NCBI GenBank assembly: GCA_014192065.1
Contig: BJHH01000003.1
Coordinates: 1 to 47,824 of the forward strand
From: Gemmatimonadota bacterium
GTDB taxonomy: Bacteria > Gemmatimonadota > Gemmatimonadetes > Gemmatimonadales > Gemmatimonadaceae
Length of the DNA stretch: 47,824 nt
Direction of reading: 5' to 3'
Position 1 is the first letter of the stretch. Each line of letters begins with the position of its first letter. This document shows positions 1-7,167 of the stretch, piece after piece. The position numbers were made by a program, and so were the translations under genes. Under the pieces are notes generated by a model. That model had not been told where the DNA came from and made no database searches. It was given only the letters and a program-made list of their open reading frames with translations.

Positions 1-66
1 GGGCTACGCACGTAGGCGCTGCGGGAGATCCTATGCAAGACGGGAGTTCGATTCTCCCCGCCTCCA
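1..66 (+). ncRNA. ssrA: tmRNA (transfer-messenger RNA), 3' end only
   Basis: Partial gene cut by the left window edge. The sequence shows a T-arm with a five-pair stem (42-46 with 54-58) around the loop TTCGATT at 47-53. It is followed by an acceptor strand CGCCTCC (59-65) and discriminator A66. CCA is not encoded, so it would be added after transcription. The upstream CTACGCACGTAG-like segment is typical of the region before the tRNA-like 3' domain of bacterial tmRNA. tmRNA rescues stalled ribosomes and tags their products for proteolysis. An ordinary tRNA is less likely because the segment before the T-arm has no anticodon arm at the right spacing. The end of this gene is repeated at 5482-5553. 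Confidence 0.85.
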
Positions 67-127
67 CTCCCTGAGGTGAACGATACGAGGGAAGGGGCGT
101 CCGAAAGGGCGCCCCTTTTTCGTTTTC
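56..127 (+). repeat. 72-bp direct repeat, copy 1 (attL-like, tmRNA 3' end)
   Basis: Bases 56-127 are identical, base for base, to 5482-5553. The repeat starts inside the 3' strand of the tmRNA T-stem, covers the acceptor strand and runs through the whole tmRNA terminator. Identity stops at both edges (T55 versus C5481, T128 versus G5554). A duplicated ssrA 3' end flanking accessory DNA is the expected product of a tyrosine-recombinase integration event. That interpretation is inference; the identity itself is directly visible. Confidence 0.9.
92..120 (+). terminator. Intrinsic terminator of tmRNA
   Basis: An 11-bp stem pairs 92-102 with 107-117 (one G-U pair) around a GAAA tetraloop, followed by a T-run at 116-120. 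It lies 25 nt after the tmRNA end. It is contained in the 72-bp repeat and therefore recurs at 5518-5546. Confidence 0.85.
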
Positions 128-350
128 TTAAGATTGCTCTGAACATCCGGACACCGTCGGACTCCCCTCTGGAAGGGACTGTGCTATTCCCGGTACCGGT
201 TATATTGCTTCCTAGAGCTGTAACGAATACGTGACAGACCGCACCGATTTGGTGACGAAATCACGCACCGGCTTGGTACAGTGAAGTAAGCCATCGACCA
301 TCGAATGCTTCACGGTGAATCATTCCACAGTGATGGCGGCTCAGTACGAT

Positions 351-367
351 ATCGCACGTCGTGCGAT
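351..367. promoter_or_regulatory. Inverted repeat in the susC leader
   Basis: A perfect 7-bp inverted repeat (351-357 with 361-367, 3-nt centre) lies 28 nt before the susC start and about 15 nt before its Shine-Dalgarno. A weaker GTGA-N5-TCAC palindrome lies at about 252-264. Either could be an operator or a leader hairpin controlling the susCD pair. No function can be assigned from sequence alone. The rest of 128-350 holds no gene. Confidence 0.3.
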
Positions 368-395
368 CATCCCACCCCACAGTAAGGAGTTGCTG

Positions 396-3300
396 ATGTT
401 CCACCGAGCGAGTCTTCGTCGCTTGGCTCTTGCGGCCACTGTCCTGGTGTTGGCGCTTCCGACGCGCGTGTTTGCGCAGACGGGCACCATCACCGGTAAA
501 GTGACCGATGTGGCCACGAAGCAGCCGATCGCTGAAGCCCGCGTTGTTCTGCCGGGCACGGCGTTCCAAACGCAGACGACCAAAGATGGTGAATTCCGCT
601 TCACGAACGTTCGTCCGGGGTCGATCACCGTCGGCGCCTTCCGTCTTGGCTTCAAGGCGGTGTCGGACACTGTTCGCGTCGTCGCCGGCCAGACGGTGAC
701 GGTGAACCTCCAGATGAGCGCCTCCCTCGTCAACCTGACCGAAGTCGTCGTGACGGGTACCGCCGGCAACCAGGAGCGTAAGGCGCAGGCCGCGCTTGTC
801 GCGTCGGTGAAGACGTCGGACGTTATGAAGGATGCACCGATCGCCTCGGTCGCCAATCTCCTCCAGTCGCGCGTGCCGGGCGTTGCCCTGAGCGCGCAGT
901 CGGGCACGGCGGGCACCGCGACGACGATCCGCATCCGCGGCGCCTCGTCGATCAACCTGTCGAACCAGCCGCTGCTCTTCATCGACGGCATTCGAATCAT
1001 TGAGGGCCAGATTGGGTCGGGTCAGAGCGGCCAGGTGTACGACCGCATGAACGACATCAATCCGGACGAAATCGAGAGCATCGAAGTCGTGAAGGGTCCG
1101 GCTGCCGCGACGCTGTACGGCGCCGACGCCTCGGCCGGCGTGATCCAGATGATTACGAAGAAGGGTCGCGCGGGTTCGAACACCTTCCAGCAGTCCGTCC
1201 GCGTCGAAACCGGCACGACCGACCGCAACTACACGCCGCCGAGCAACTATGCGCTCTGCACCGCTGCGCTTGTCGCGACGACGAGCACCAACCCGCTCTG
1301 CCGTGGGCAGGCCGTGGGCGCGCTGATCAGCGACAACCCGCTGATGCGCGTCGGCGCATTCCGCACCGGCACGGATCTGACGCTCGGCTGGAGCGCGCGT
1401 GGCGGTGGCCAGAACCACGGCTACAACCTGACGTACGGCTCGCAAAACACGAAGGGCGTGTTCGGCAATAACCAGTACGACCGCTACAATGTCCGCACGA
1501 ACTTCAACTACGTCCCGAACAGCAAGCTCACGATCGATGCCGGTCTCGGCCTCACGCAGAGCAAGACCCAGCTGCCGGACAACGACAACAACATCTACGG
1601 ATGGCTCGGCGGCGCACTGCTCGGCAACCCGGCGACCCGCACGGACGCAGTGGGCGCGGCGAACGACGGCTGGTACGGCTTCAACCGTCACCTCAACGCG
1701 ATCAACTCGATTGATCACACGCTGCTCACGCACCGCGTGACGTACAACCTTACCGCGAACTACTTGCCGCTCCCGTGGTTCACGAACCGCTTCACGCTCG
1801 GCATGGACTACGCGCAGGACGAGCAGAAGACCTTCTACCCGAAGAACGACAGCATCTGGTACGGCGGTGCACGTGACGGTGGCGACATGTCAGCCAACGC
1901 GCGCGGCGCCGAGCGCTATACGTTCGATTACCTCGGCAACATCCGCCGGGAAATCGGCACGCGCTACGAGGCAAACCTCTCGTTCGGCCTCCAGGTGATT
2001 TCGACGCGGAATACACAGCTCAACGCGTCGGGCCTCTCCTACGTCACCAACGCCAATAACTCGATCAGCTCGGCGGCGACGACGACTGGCGGCAGCAGCT
2101 TCACGGAGCAGCGCCAGTTCGGCTATCTGACGCAGCTCCAGCTCGGGATGGACAACAAGCGCTTCCTCCAGCTCGGCGTCCGTATCGACAAGAACTCGTC
2201 GTTCGGCACCACCGCACCGGCATTCATCCTCCCGAAGGTCGGCGTCAGCTGGGCAATCTCGGAAGAAAAGTTCTTCGAGCGCTATTCCAAGTATGTGAAC
2301 ACCTTCCGCGCCCGTGCCGCCTACGGCACCACGGGTCGCTCGCCGAATCCGGGCGACGCGCTCACGACGCTCAGCGCGGCCGCGTACAACATCACCGGCA
2401 CGACCGGCGCTGGCGCCATCCCGGGCAACCCGGGTAACGCCGCACTGAAGCCGGAGAAGGGCACGGAGTTTGAAGCTGGCCTCGACGCTGGGTTCTTCGA
2501 CAACCGTGTCTCGGCGGAACTCACGTATTTCGTCAAGAAGACGAACGACCTGATCATCGCCAAGCCGATTCCGCCGTCCCTCGGTTTCGCCTCGAACCCG
2601 TTGGCGAACATCGGCAACATCGAGAACCGCGGCGTCGAGCTGGCGCTGAACATCAATGCGGTTCGTCGTCGCAACATCGAGTGGGATGTGCGTGCCGGCA
2701 TCAGCACCCTGCATAACGAACTCACGAGCCTCGGCGGCATCTCGCCGTTCCCGCTCGGCGGCGCCGGTCGTGCGCTCGTCGGTCAGCAGCTCGGCGTCTT
2801 CGTCTCGAAGAAGATCCAGTCGATCGACGTTGCGAACAACAAGGTCATCGTCGCCGATACGCTGACGCCGATGGGCAACCTGTTCCCGACGCTTGAGTGG
2901 AACCTCACCAACACGGTGACGCTCTTCAAGAACCTGCGTCTTTCGGCGCTGCTCGATGCGAAGCGTGGCTTCCTCGTGCAGAACTCCACGCGCTATTTCC
3001 GTGAAACGCAGCTGACCCGCGCCCGCGAGCGCATCGACGTCACGTATCTCTCGGCCTACGAGCGTCTCCGCCGCTATGGCAACCTGACGCCCGGCCAGCC
3101 GGCCTTTGTGACGATCACGGGCAAATCGGAGTCGGTGAGCAATGTCATCGACGCCTTCCTCGAACAGGGTGACTTCACCCGCCTCCGCGAACTCTCGGCG
3201 ACGTACACGCTGCCGACCTCGTGGCTCAAGGGACTCGGTCAGGCCGTGCAGGGCCTCTCGATCACCCTCGCCATGCAGAACGTCAAGCTCTGGACGAACT

Positions 3301-3413
3301 ACAGCGGCTCTGATCCTGAAGTGAACTCGCAGGCTGGTGCGTTCTCGCGCCAGGACTTCCTGACGCTACCGAACCCGAAGAAGACCTCTCTTCGTGCCAA
3401 CTTCACCTTCTAA
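396..3413 (+). CDS. susC: SusC/RagA family TonB-linked outer membrane protein
   Basis: A 1005-aa TonB-dependent outer-membrane transporter that would work with the adjacent SusD lipoprotein to import an oligosaccharide, peptide or other ligand. The start ATG at 396 is set by the Shine-Dalgarno AAGGAG at 384-389; it opens a signal peptide (about residues 1-27, cut near VFA-Q). Next come a carboxypeptidase regulatory-like domain (about 30-106), a TonB-box-like LTEVVVTG (about 114-121), the plug with the RIRGASS and FIDGIRI motifs, and a long beta-barrel. The C-terminus ends in Phe (NFTF), the usual BAM signal. Length matches the family. The stop lies 7 nt before the susD start, so the two form an operon. 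The ligand cannot be predicted: no carbohydrate-active enzyme is present in the window. The pair sits between the two copies of the tmRNA-end repeat. Confidence 0.93.
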   Translation: MFHRASLRRLALAATVLVLALPTRVFAQTGTITGKVTDVATKQPIAEARVVLPGTAFQTQTTKDGEFRFTNVRPGSITVGAFRLGFKAVSDTVRVVAGQTVTVNLQMSASLVNLTEVVVTGTAGNQERKAQAALVASVKTSDVMKDAPIASVANLLQSRVPGVALSAQSGTAGTATTIRIRGASSINLSNQPLLFIDGIRIIEGQIGSGQSGQVYDRMNDINPDEIESIEVVKGPAAATLYGADASAGVIQMITKKGRAGSNTFQQSVRVETGTTDRNYTPPSNYALCTAALVATTSTNPLCRGQAVGALISDNPLMRVGAFRTGTDLTLGWSARGGGQNHGYNLTYGSQNTKGVFGNNQYDRYNVRTNFNYVPNSKLTIDAGLGLTQSKTQLPDNDNNIYGWLGGALLGNPATRTDAVGAANDGWYGFNRHLNAINSIDHTLLTHRVTYNLTANYLPLPWFTNRFTLGMDYAQDEQKTFYPKNDSIWYGGARDGGDMSANARGAERYTFDYLGNIRREIGTRYEANLSFGLQVISTRNTQLNASGLSYVTNANNSISSAATTTGGSSFTEQRQFGYLTQLQLGMDNKRFLQLGVRIDKNSSFGTTAPAFILPKVGVSWAISEEKFFERYSKYVNTFRARAAYGTTGRSPNPGDALTTLSAAAYNITGTTGAGAIPGNPGNAALKPEKGTEFEAGLDAGFFDNRVSAELTYFVKKTNDLIIAKPIPPSLGFASNPLANIGNIENRGVELALNINAVRRRNIEWDVRAGISTLHNELTSLGGISPFPLGGAGRALVGQQLGVFVSKKIQSIDVANNKVIVADTLTPMGNLFPTLEWNLTNTVTLFKNLRLSALLDAKRGFLVQNSTRYFRETQLTRARERIDVTYLSAYERLRRYGNLTPGQPAFVTITGKSESVSNVIDAFLEQGDFTRLRELSATYTLPTSWLKGLGQAVQGLSITLAMQNVKLWTNYSGSDPEVNSQAGAFSRQDFLTLPNPKKTSLRANFTF

Positions 3414-3420
3414 CCGCAAA

Positions 3421-4686
3421 ATGATCATGAAGCAGACGATTCGTCGCGCGGTTACGCGCACACTTGCGGTTTCGACGCTCCTCGTGGGCGCCGCCGCATG
3501 CTCCGACAAGTTCCTCGCCGTCACCAACCCGAACATCATCGATGCGTCCACGGTCGATCCGACGTCCGGCGCTGCGACGCTCTCCGCCTCCGCCCAGCAG
3601 AACTTTGCCACGGCAGTCGGCTGGCTCTCGATGTACAGCGGCTGGTTCGCCGGCGAAGCGAACGTCTCCGATACCTTCCCGACGCGCAACGAGTTCGGTT
3701 TCCGCCTCGTCGTGCCCGAGAACGGTTCACTTCAGAGCGATTTATGGGCGCCGATTTCGCTGGCTGCGGCCTCGAGCAAGATCGTTCTTGATCTGACGCT
3801 CCCGACCCCGACCACGAACATCAATATTGCCCGTGCCGCGACGTTCCGTGGGTTCGCGATCCTCTTCATGGCGACCGATTTCTGCACCGGTGCGCTGTCG
3901 TCGGGGCCGGAACTCACGACCGCACAGATGCTCGATTCGGCCATTTTCTGGCTCGGGAAAGGCATCGACGTCGGCACGGCCAACGCGACCACGGACGGCA
4001 TCGCCATGGCGAACGCCGCCCGCGTCGGTCGCGCTCGCGCGAAGTTGCAGAAGGGCGACAAGGCCGGTGCCGCGACGGATGCCGCGGCGACGCCGGCCGG
4101 CTTCGTCTACAACCTTCGCTACACGGATGACCTGACCAACCGCACGCGTTTGGCGAACCGCCTTTATCAGTTCTCGTTCGACCGCGGTTCGATCAGCGTT
4201 GCTCCGGCGTTCCGGGTGACCAACGACCCACGCCTGACGTACAACCCGGCGGACAAGGGCACGGCCCAGCCCCCAGACGTCGTGCCTGGTGGCTGGTTCC
4301 AGCAGACGAAGTTCACCGGCTATGCTTCGGCCCTCCGTCTGGCTTCGAAGCTCGAGGCCGATTACATCGCGGCTGAAGCATCGGGCAACGCCCCGACAAT
4401 GCTGACGCTCATCAACGCCCGTCGTACCGCGAACAACCAGGCGGTCTACGCTGGAGCGACCGACAACGCGAGCGTTATGACCGAGCTCTACAACCAGCGT
4501 GGGATCGAGTTCTACCTCGAAGGCAGGCGCCTGGCGGACTATCGCCGTTCGCCGTCCTCGGTGTCGAACATCACGCCGGCCGGCGCGCCGTACTTCAAGC
4601 CGGGCTACGCGAACACGGGAACGCAGACCTGCTACCCGCTGCCGCGTCAGGAACGCGACAACAACCCGAACATGAAGACGAACTAA
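3421..4686 (+). CDS. susD: SusD/RagB family nutrient-binding outer membrane lipoprotein
   Basis: A 421-aa lipoprotein partner of SusC. It caps the transporter on the cell surface and captures ligand. The start is ATG 3421; ATG 3427 is an equally possible start two codons later. The signal peptide ends in a lipobox LVGAAAC with the lipidated Cys at residue 27. The protein is rich in TPR-like helices. Its C-terminal LPRQERDNNPNM resembles the conserved SusD ending. It is somewhat shorter than the 500-600 aa Bacteroides members, as is common in the RagB/SusD group outside Bacteroidota. It directly follows susC and is followed by a very strong hairpin terminator. Confidence 0.9.
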   Translation: MIMKQTIRRAVTRTLAVSTLLVGAAACSDKFLAVTNPNIIDASTVDPTSGAATLSASAQQNFATAVGWLSMYSGWFAGEANVSDTFPTRNEFGFRLVVPENGSLQSDLWAPISLAAASSKIVLDLTLPTPTTNINIARAATFRGFAILFMATDFCTGALSSGPELTTAQMLDSAIFWLGKGIDVGTANATTDGIAMANAARVGRARAKLQKGDKAGAATDAAATPAGFVYNLRYTDDLTNRTRLANRLYQFSFDRGSISVAPAFRVTNDPRLTYNPADKGTAQPPDVVPGGWFQQTKFTGYASALRLASKLEADYIAAEASGNAPTMLTLINARRTANNQAVYAGATDNASVMTELYNQRGIEFYLEGRRLADYRRSPSSVSNITPAGAPYFKPGYANTGTQTCYPLPRQERDNNPNMKTN

Positions 4687-4703
4687 CCTTCGGGTTCTGA
4701 AAG

Positions 4704-4745
4704 ACGATAAAGGCCGCAGGGAAGTTTCCCTGCGGCCTTTATCGT
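4704..4745. terminator. Strong hairpin terminator between susD and the convergent PspC gene
   Basis: A perfect 20-bp inverted repeat (4704-4723 with 4726-4745) starts 17 nt after the susD stop and is followed by only a short T-run. The gene on the other side (4891-5319) is convergent, so the hairpin may stop transcription in both directions. The downstream DNA (about 4785-4880) is visibly more AT-rich than its surroundings and holds no gene. Confidence 0.8.
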
Positions 4746-4890
4746 TTCCGTCGCCCGGTGCGCTCCGGCGTCAGTCAAACAAGCAGCAGCAATATTGTCC
4801 GTGACAGAACGAACAATCTTGTTATGGTGTACGAATAAATCTTTACCATCAAATCGCATTGGCAACACCACTCGCATCATCGCTGACCAA

Positions 4891-5319
4891 TCACCGGGGG
4901 AGATACTTGGTCGGAAGTTTCGGCAGCAGCAGTGCGAACCAGTAGATCCAGAACGTAACGGAGTAGGTGAACAACCACGTCAGCACGAGTACGAACCTGA
5001 CGACACCGGCATTGATTCCCAACTTGTGCGCAAGGCCACCACACAAACCAACGAAAAGCTTCTCGTCGGAGGAGCGGTAAATGCCACTGTACTCGGACGG
5101 TAACGGAGGCGGCGGTGCGGACTGTGCGGGAGGCGGCGGGAATGCCAGCTTCGGAAACTGGACTCCCGGAACGGTGACGAGCTTTACCCAGACCGTGGCC
5201 CCCTCCTGAAGAGCGTCATCGGTCGGCTGGAAGTTGCCAGCCAGGGCGCCTTCGGCGATCTGCTCCGGCGTGAAATCGCCAAGCACCGCGCCGTTCCTCG
5301 CAATCCGACAATGGGACAT
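4891..5319 (-). CDS. GYF-like / PspC domain membrane protein
   Basis: A 142-aa protein of unknown specific role. The N-terminal 50 residues fit a GYF_2-type domain (MSHCRIARNGAVLGDFTPEQI). A proline-rich linker follows (about 60-78). The C-terminal part is a PspC domain: RSSDEKLFVGLCGGLAHKLG, then one or two hydrophobic segments (about 106-138). PspC domains occur in phage-shock/envelope-stress membrane proteins; the GYF_2 plus PspC combination is a common but uncharacterised bacterial architecture. The start at 5319 has a GGAG Shine-Dalgarno about 8 nt upstream. The gene is monocistronic and convergent to susCD. It lies inside the segment bounded by the tmRNA-end repeats. Confidence 0.85.
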   Translation of the reverse strand: MSHCRIARNGAVLGDFTPEQIAEGALAGNFQPTDDALQEGATVWVKLVTVPGVQFPKLAFPPPPAQSAPPPPLPSEYSGIYRSSDEKLFVGLCGGLAHKLGINAGVVRFVLVLTWLFTYSVTFWIYWFALLLPKLPTKYLPR

Positions 5320-5481
5320 TGACTAACTCCGCAGTAGTGAGGTCGAGGCATTTCGCTTTGAAGCTACTGATCGCGTTGGGTTGTCAGTAGGGGTATCGCA
5401 GCGAACACGACACGCAGCGCATTGTCCGACATTGTCCGTATGTGTCTAGCGACGTGCGAAAAGAGCGGAGAGTTTGCTAGC

Positions 5482-5553
5482 CCCCGCCTCCACTCCCTGA
5501 GGTGAACGATACGAGGGAAGGGGCGTCCGAAAGGGCGCCCCTTTTTCGTTTTC
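5482..5553 (+). repeat. 72-bp direct repeat, copy 2 (attR-like, displaced tmRNA 3' end)
   Basis: Exact copy of 56-127. It holds only the acceptor strand and terminator (hairpin 5518-5528 with 5533-5543, T-run 5542-5546) and no upstream tmRNA sequence, so it cannot encode a functional tmRNA. In the usual model this is the original chromosomal 3' end, displaced when an element carrying a replacement end inserted. Confidence 0.9.
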
Positions 5554-5648
5554 GATCCGGTAAGCCCCGGCTACGGCGGCGCACGACGGTTTAGCGACTT
5601 GCGGGGGCGAGGCAGCTTGACTTACTCAACGAATAGTTGATATTCCAT

Positions 5649-5684
5649 GTGCGCGGCGATTTCCCGACTTGACGGGCCGCGCAC
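5649..5684. repeat. Hairpin-forming inverted repeat
   Basis: A perfect 9-bp inverted repeat (5649-5657 with 5676-5684) encloses a second small stem (CCCG 5663-5666 with CGGG 5673-5676). No T-run follows, so it is not a typical terminator. Function unknown. Confidence 0.5.
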
Positions 5685-5732
5685 GGGGTTCGCCCTGAGA
5701 ATATCCGTCTAAGTCCCGTGCCAAACGGCCCG

Positions 5733-5749
5733 CGACTGACAGTCAGTCG
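5733..5749. repeat. 8-bp palindrome with one-base centre
   Basis: CGACTGAC and GTCAGTCG flank A5741. The very short centre favours a protein-binding palindrome over an RNA hairpin. It lies about 215 bp before the unrecognised gene at 5964. Confidence 0.4.
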
Positions 5750-5963
5750 GGGGTCGTCGCTTTTTCTACAACTGAAAGGCCCGGTCACCTGCGCCTCGGT
5801 GGCCAACATGAAGAGAGACGGCGAGAGCATCGGCTCGTTGACCCGTCCGCCAGACCGTAGTCCTGCCCATTCCGGGCACCACGGTGGCTCAGCCGACCGG
5901 CGTCGATCTAGACGCTGGACCCATGTGCGAGCGAGGCGCGACCTCTTTCGAAAGGACTGCATC

Positions 5964-6323
5964 ATGGAGCTCCAGCCCTCGCGTTACGAACGTGTCACCA
6001 AGTCCGGCGAAATACTCCTTTCGCACCACCACATTTCGCTGTTGCACGGCCTGATGGATCGACCAGAGGGCATTGCCCTGTCCGTCGGTGACTGGCTGTT
6101 GGCATCGCTGCCCTACGGCAGGCGCTATCTGGACTACGTGTCAGTCGGGATGCTCCAGAAGGCCATTCGTACTATGCACCCATCGTGGGTTCACCGACAA
6201 AAGACTGGGCGCTGCATTCAGGCGACACTGCTCTCGCGTGGCCGCGCTATCATCGATCGTGATCTGGCGGCGCGCATCCGAGGGCATGGCACGTATGACG
6301 GGTTGCCGAAGATCAGGCGGTGA
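5964..6323 (+). CDS. Hypothetical protein (119 aa)
   Basis: Not recognised. ATG 5964 follows the Shine-Dalgarno GAAAGGA at 5950-5956, which decides the start; the longer open frame upstream runs through the palindromic non-coding region. The protein is soluble, basic towards the C-terminus (ends PKIRR) and has no signal peptide or membrane segment. It is rich in His and Leu near the N-terminus (LLSHHHISLLHGLMDRP). No catalytic motif is visible. A small DNA-binding or regulatory protein is possible but unsupported. It is followed after 33 nt by another unrecognised gene and lies next to the displaced tmRNA end, in what may be transferred DNA. Confidence 0.6.
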   Translation: MELQPSRYERVTKSGEILLSHHHISLLHGLMDRPEGIALSVGDWLLASLPYGRRYLDYVSVGMLQKAIRTMHPSWVHRQKTGRCIQATLLSRGRAIIDRDLAARIRGHGTYDGLPKIRR

Positions 6324-6356
6324 GGATGCTCACGTTGAAGCGGACGATACAGACGC

Positions 6357-6629
6357 ATGACTCGTAAGGTGGCGGAGGGTTTGATCATTCTCCTCGACAG
6401 CGGGCTGATTTATACACTCAAGCCGTCGGCCAGTATCGATGCCGCTATCATCGTCTACACGGTGAAGTCTGACCAGGCGGACATGGCGCGATCGATCCTG
6501 TTAGGCCTCATGCACGAAGACGGTCAATTTCAAGTGCTCGGTCGATGCGGCGGCCCGTCCATCCGAGTGTTAGCATCTACGCTCCTCATAGATGACTTGA
6601 ACCAGCCACGTCAAGCCTATACTAAATAA
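6357..6629 (+). CDS. Hypothetical protein (90 aa)
   Basis: Not recognised. The 90-aa product has alternating hydrophobic stretches (GLIILLDSGLIYTL, AAIIVYTV) but no clear membrane helix, so a small alpha/beta fold is plausible. The start ATG 6357 has no strong Shine-Dalgarno; the coding evidence is an uninterrupted frame with GC-rich third positions in part, and the same strand as its neighbours. Base composition is more AT-rich than the housekeeping genes to the right, as in the next gene. Confidence 0.45.
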   Translation: MTRKVAEGLIILLDSGLIYTLKPSASIDAAIIVYTVKSDQADMARSILLGLMHEDGQFQVLGRCGGPSIRVLASTLLIDDLNQPRQAYTK

Positions 6630-6714
6630 CGACTTACGGCGCATATGCAGGTGACGCTGAACGCGGCATTACCATCTGCACCACCTCCACGCCGTACCAA
6701 AATCTCACAAACGC

Positions 6715-6748
6715 CTCTGTGGTAGCGGTGAAAGCAATCCACGGGGGG
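6715..6748 (+). repeat. 34-bp direct repeat, copy A
   Basis: 6715-6748 matches 7125-7158 at 31 of 34 positions (offset 410; mismatches at 6727, 6731 and 6743). Both copies sit immediately before a gene and end in a G-run that may serve as Shine-Dalgarno. A shared CGTACCAA lies just upstream in both, separated from copy A by about 14 extra bases. The unit includes a potential small hairpin (GTGGA-AGCAA-TCCAC in copy B). Confidence 0.85.
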
Positions 6749-6763
6749 TCTACATTATTACAG

Positions 6764-7135
6764 ATGATCTCATCAGTGCTAATTCTTTTGGTTGGCGGAG
6801 TGCTGCTAGGGCACTTGGCGAGTCGGCTCTTTCAAGTTCTGGCAATCCTCCCTGCGAGCATTGTCGGAGTTGGAGGGCGCGAGGAGGGCCGGTGGAGTCA
6901 GGTAGCTCAACTCATCAAAGAAGACATTCCCCTATTCGCTGCAGTTGTGGTGATGATTATCGCGTTTGTCGCGTTGCTATTCGTGCCAACGTGGATGATC
7001 GCGTTTGGGATCTCTCTCTACCCAATTGCCAACATTTTGATTTCTAGTGAGTCCACTAAAGAAGCCATTCCTCTATTCGCTGCAGCTGTGGTGACGATTA
7101 TCGCGTTTTTCGCGTTCGTACCAACTCTGTGGTAG
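6764..7135 (+). CDS. Small integral membrane protein with duplicated segment
   Basis: Not recognised as a known family. From ATG 6764 the product is 123 aa with four probable membrane segments: about residues 2-24, 53-74, 74-92 and 103-121. The third and last quarters derive from a duplicated DNA stretch (6917-6990 and 7058-7125). Both copies encode the near-identical I-P-L-F-A-A-hydrophobic block and a VPT motif. An in-frame GTG at 6719 would add 15 residues (VAVKAIHGGST) but falls inside a 34-bp repeat that also precedes the asparaginase, so the ATG is preferred. A, T-rich codons (ATT, CTA, TTG) set it apart from neighbouring genes. Role unknown. Confidence 0.55.
   Translation: MISSVLILLVGGVLLGHLASRLFQVLAILPASIVGVGGREEGRWSQVAQLIKEDIPLFAAVVVMIIAFVALLFVPTWMIAFGISLYPIANILISSESTKEAIPLFAAAVVTIIAFFAFVPTLW
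6917..6990 (+). repeat. Intragenic duplication, copy 1 (about 74 bp)
   Basis: About 74 bp matching 7058-7125 (offset 141) with five or so substitutions and a 6-bp gap (GCTATT present only here). The reading frame is kept in both copies, so the duplication lengthened the membrane protein by one repeat module. Confidence 0.8.
7058..7125 (+). repeat. Intragenic duplication, copy 2 (about 68 bp)
   Basis: Second copy of the module at 6917-6990. It runs directly into copy B of the 34-bp repeat (7125-7158), so the two repeat types abut here. Confidence 0.8.
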
Positions 7136-7158
7136 CCGTGGAAGCAATCCACCGGGGG
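7125..7158 (+). repeat. 34-bp direct repeat, copy B
   Basis: Partner of 6715-6748. It spans the last codons of the membrane protein gene and the leader of the asparaginase gene, and supplies the G-rich Shine-Dalgarno (7154-7160) for the latter. Confidence 0.85.
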
Positions 7159-7167
7159 AGCTATAGC

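Larger units (their letters stand above)
5320..5963. other. Gene-free stretch with repeats (putative att region)
   Basis: No convincing gene. It contains a tandem 10-bp motif (ATTGTCCGAC then ATTGTCCGTA at 5421-5440, core ATTGTCCG also at 4794-4801), the second tmRNA-end repeat with its terminator (5482-5553), an imperfect hairpin (5649-5684) and a palindrome (5733-5749). Such a cluster beside a duplicated tmRNA end would fit an integrase arm-site region, but this is inference. Confidence 0.5.

Noticed and set aside
315-395. Upstream ATG at 315 as susC start
   Set aside because: It would place 27 residues before a good signal peptide and ignore the AAGGAG directly before ATG 396.
4795-5103. 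Plus-strand frame opposite the PspC gene
   Set aside because: It is a shadow of the minus-strand gene, with no domain and no ribosome-binding site.
6640-6760. Integron-type attC site for the small membrane gene
   Set aside because: No paired GTTRRRY/RYYYAAC core motifs were found; the repeated unit is a direct repeat, not an attC-like inverted structure.
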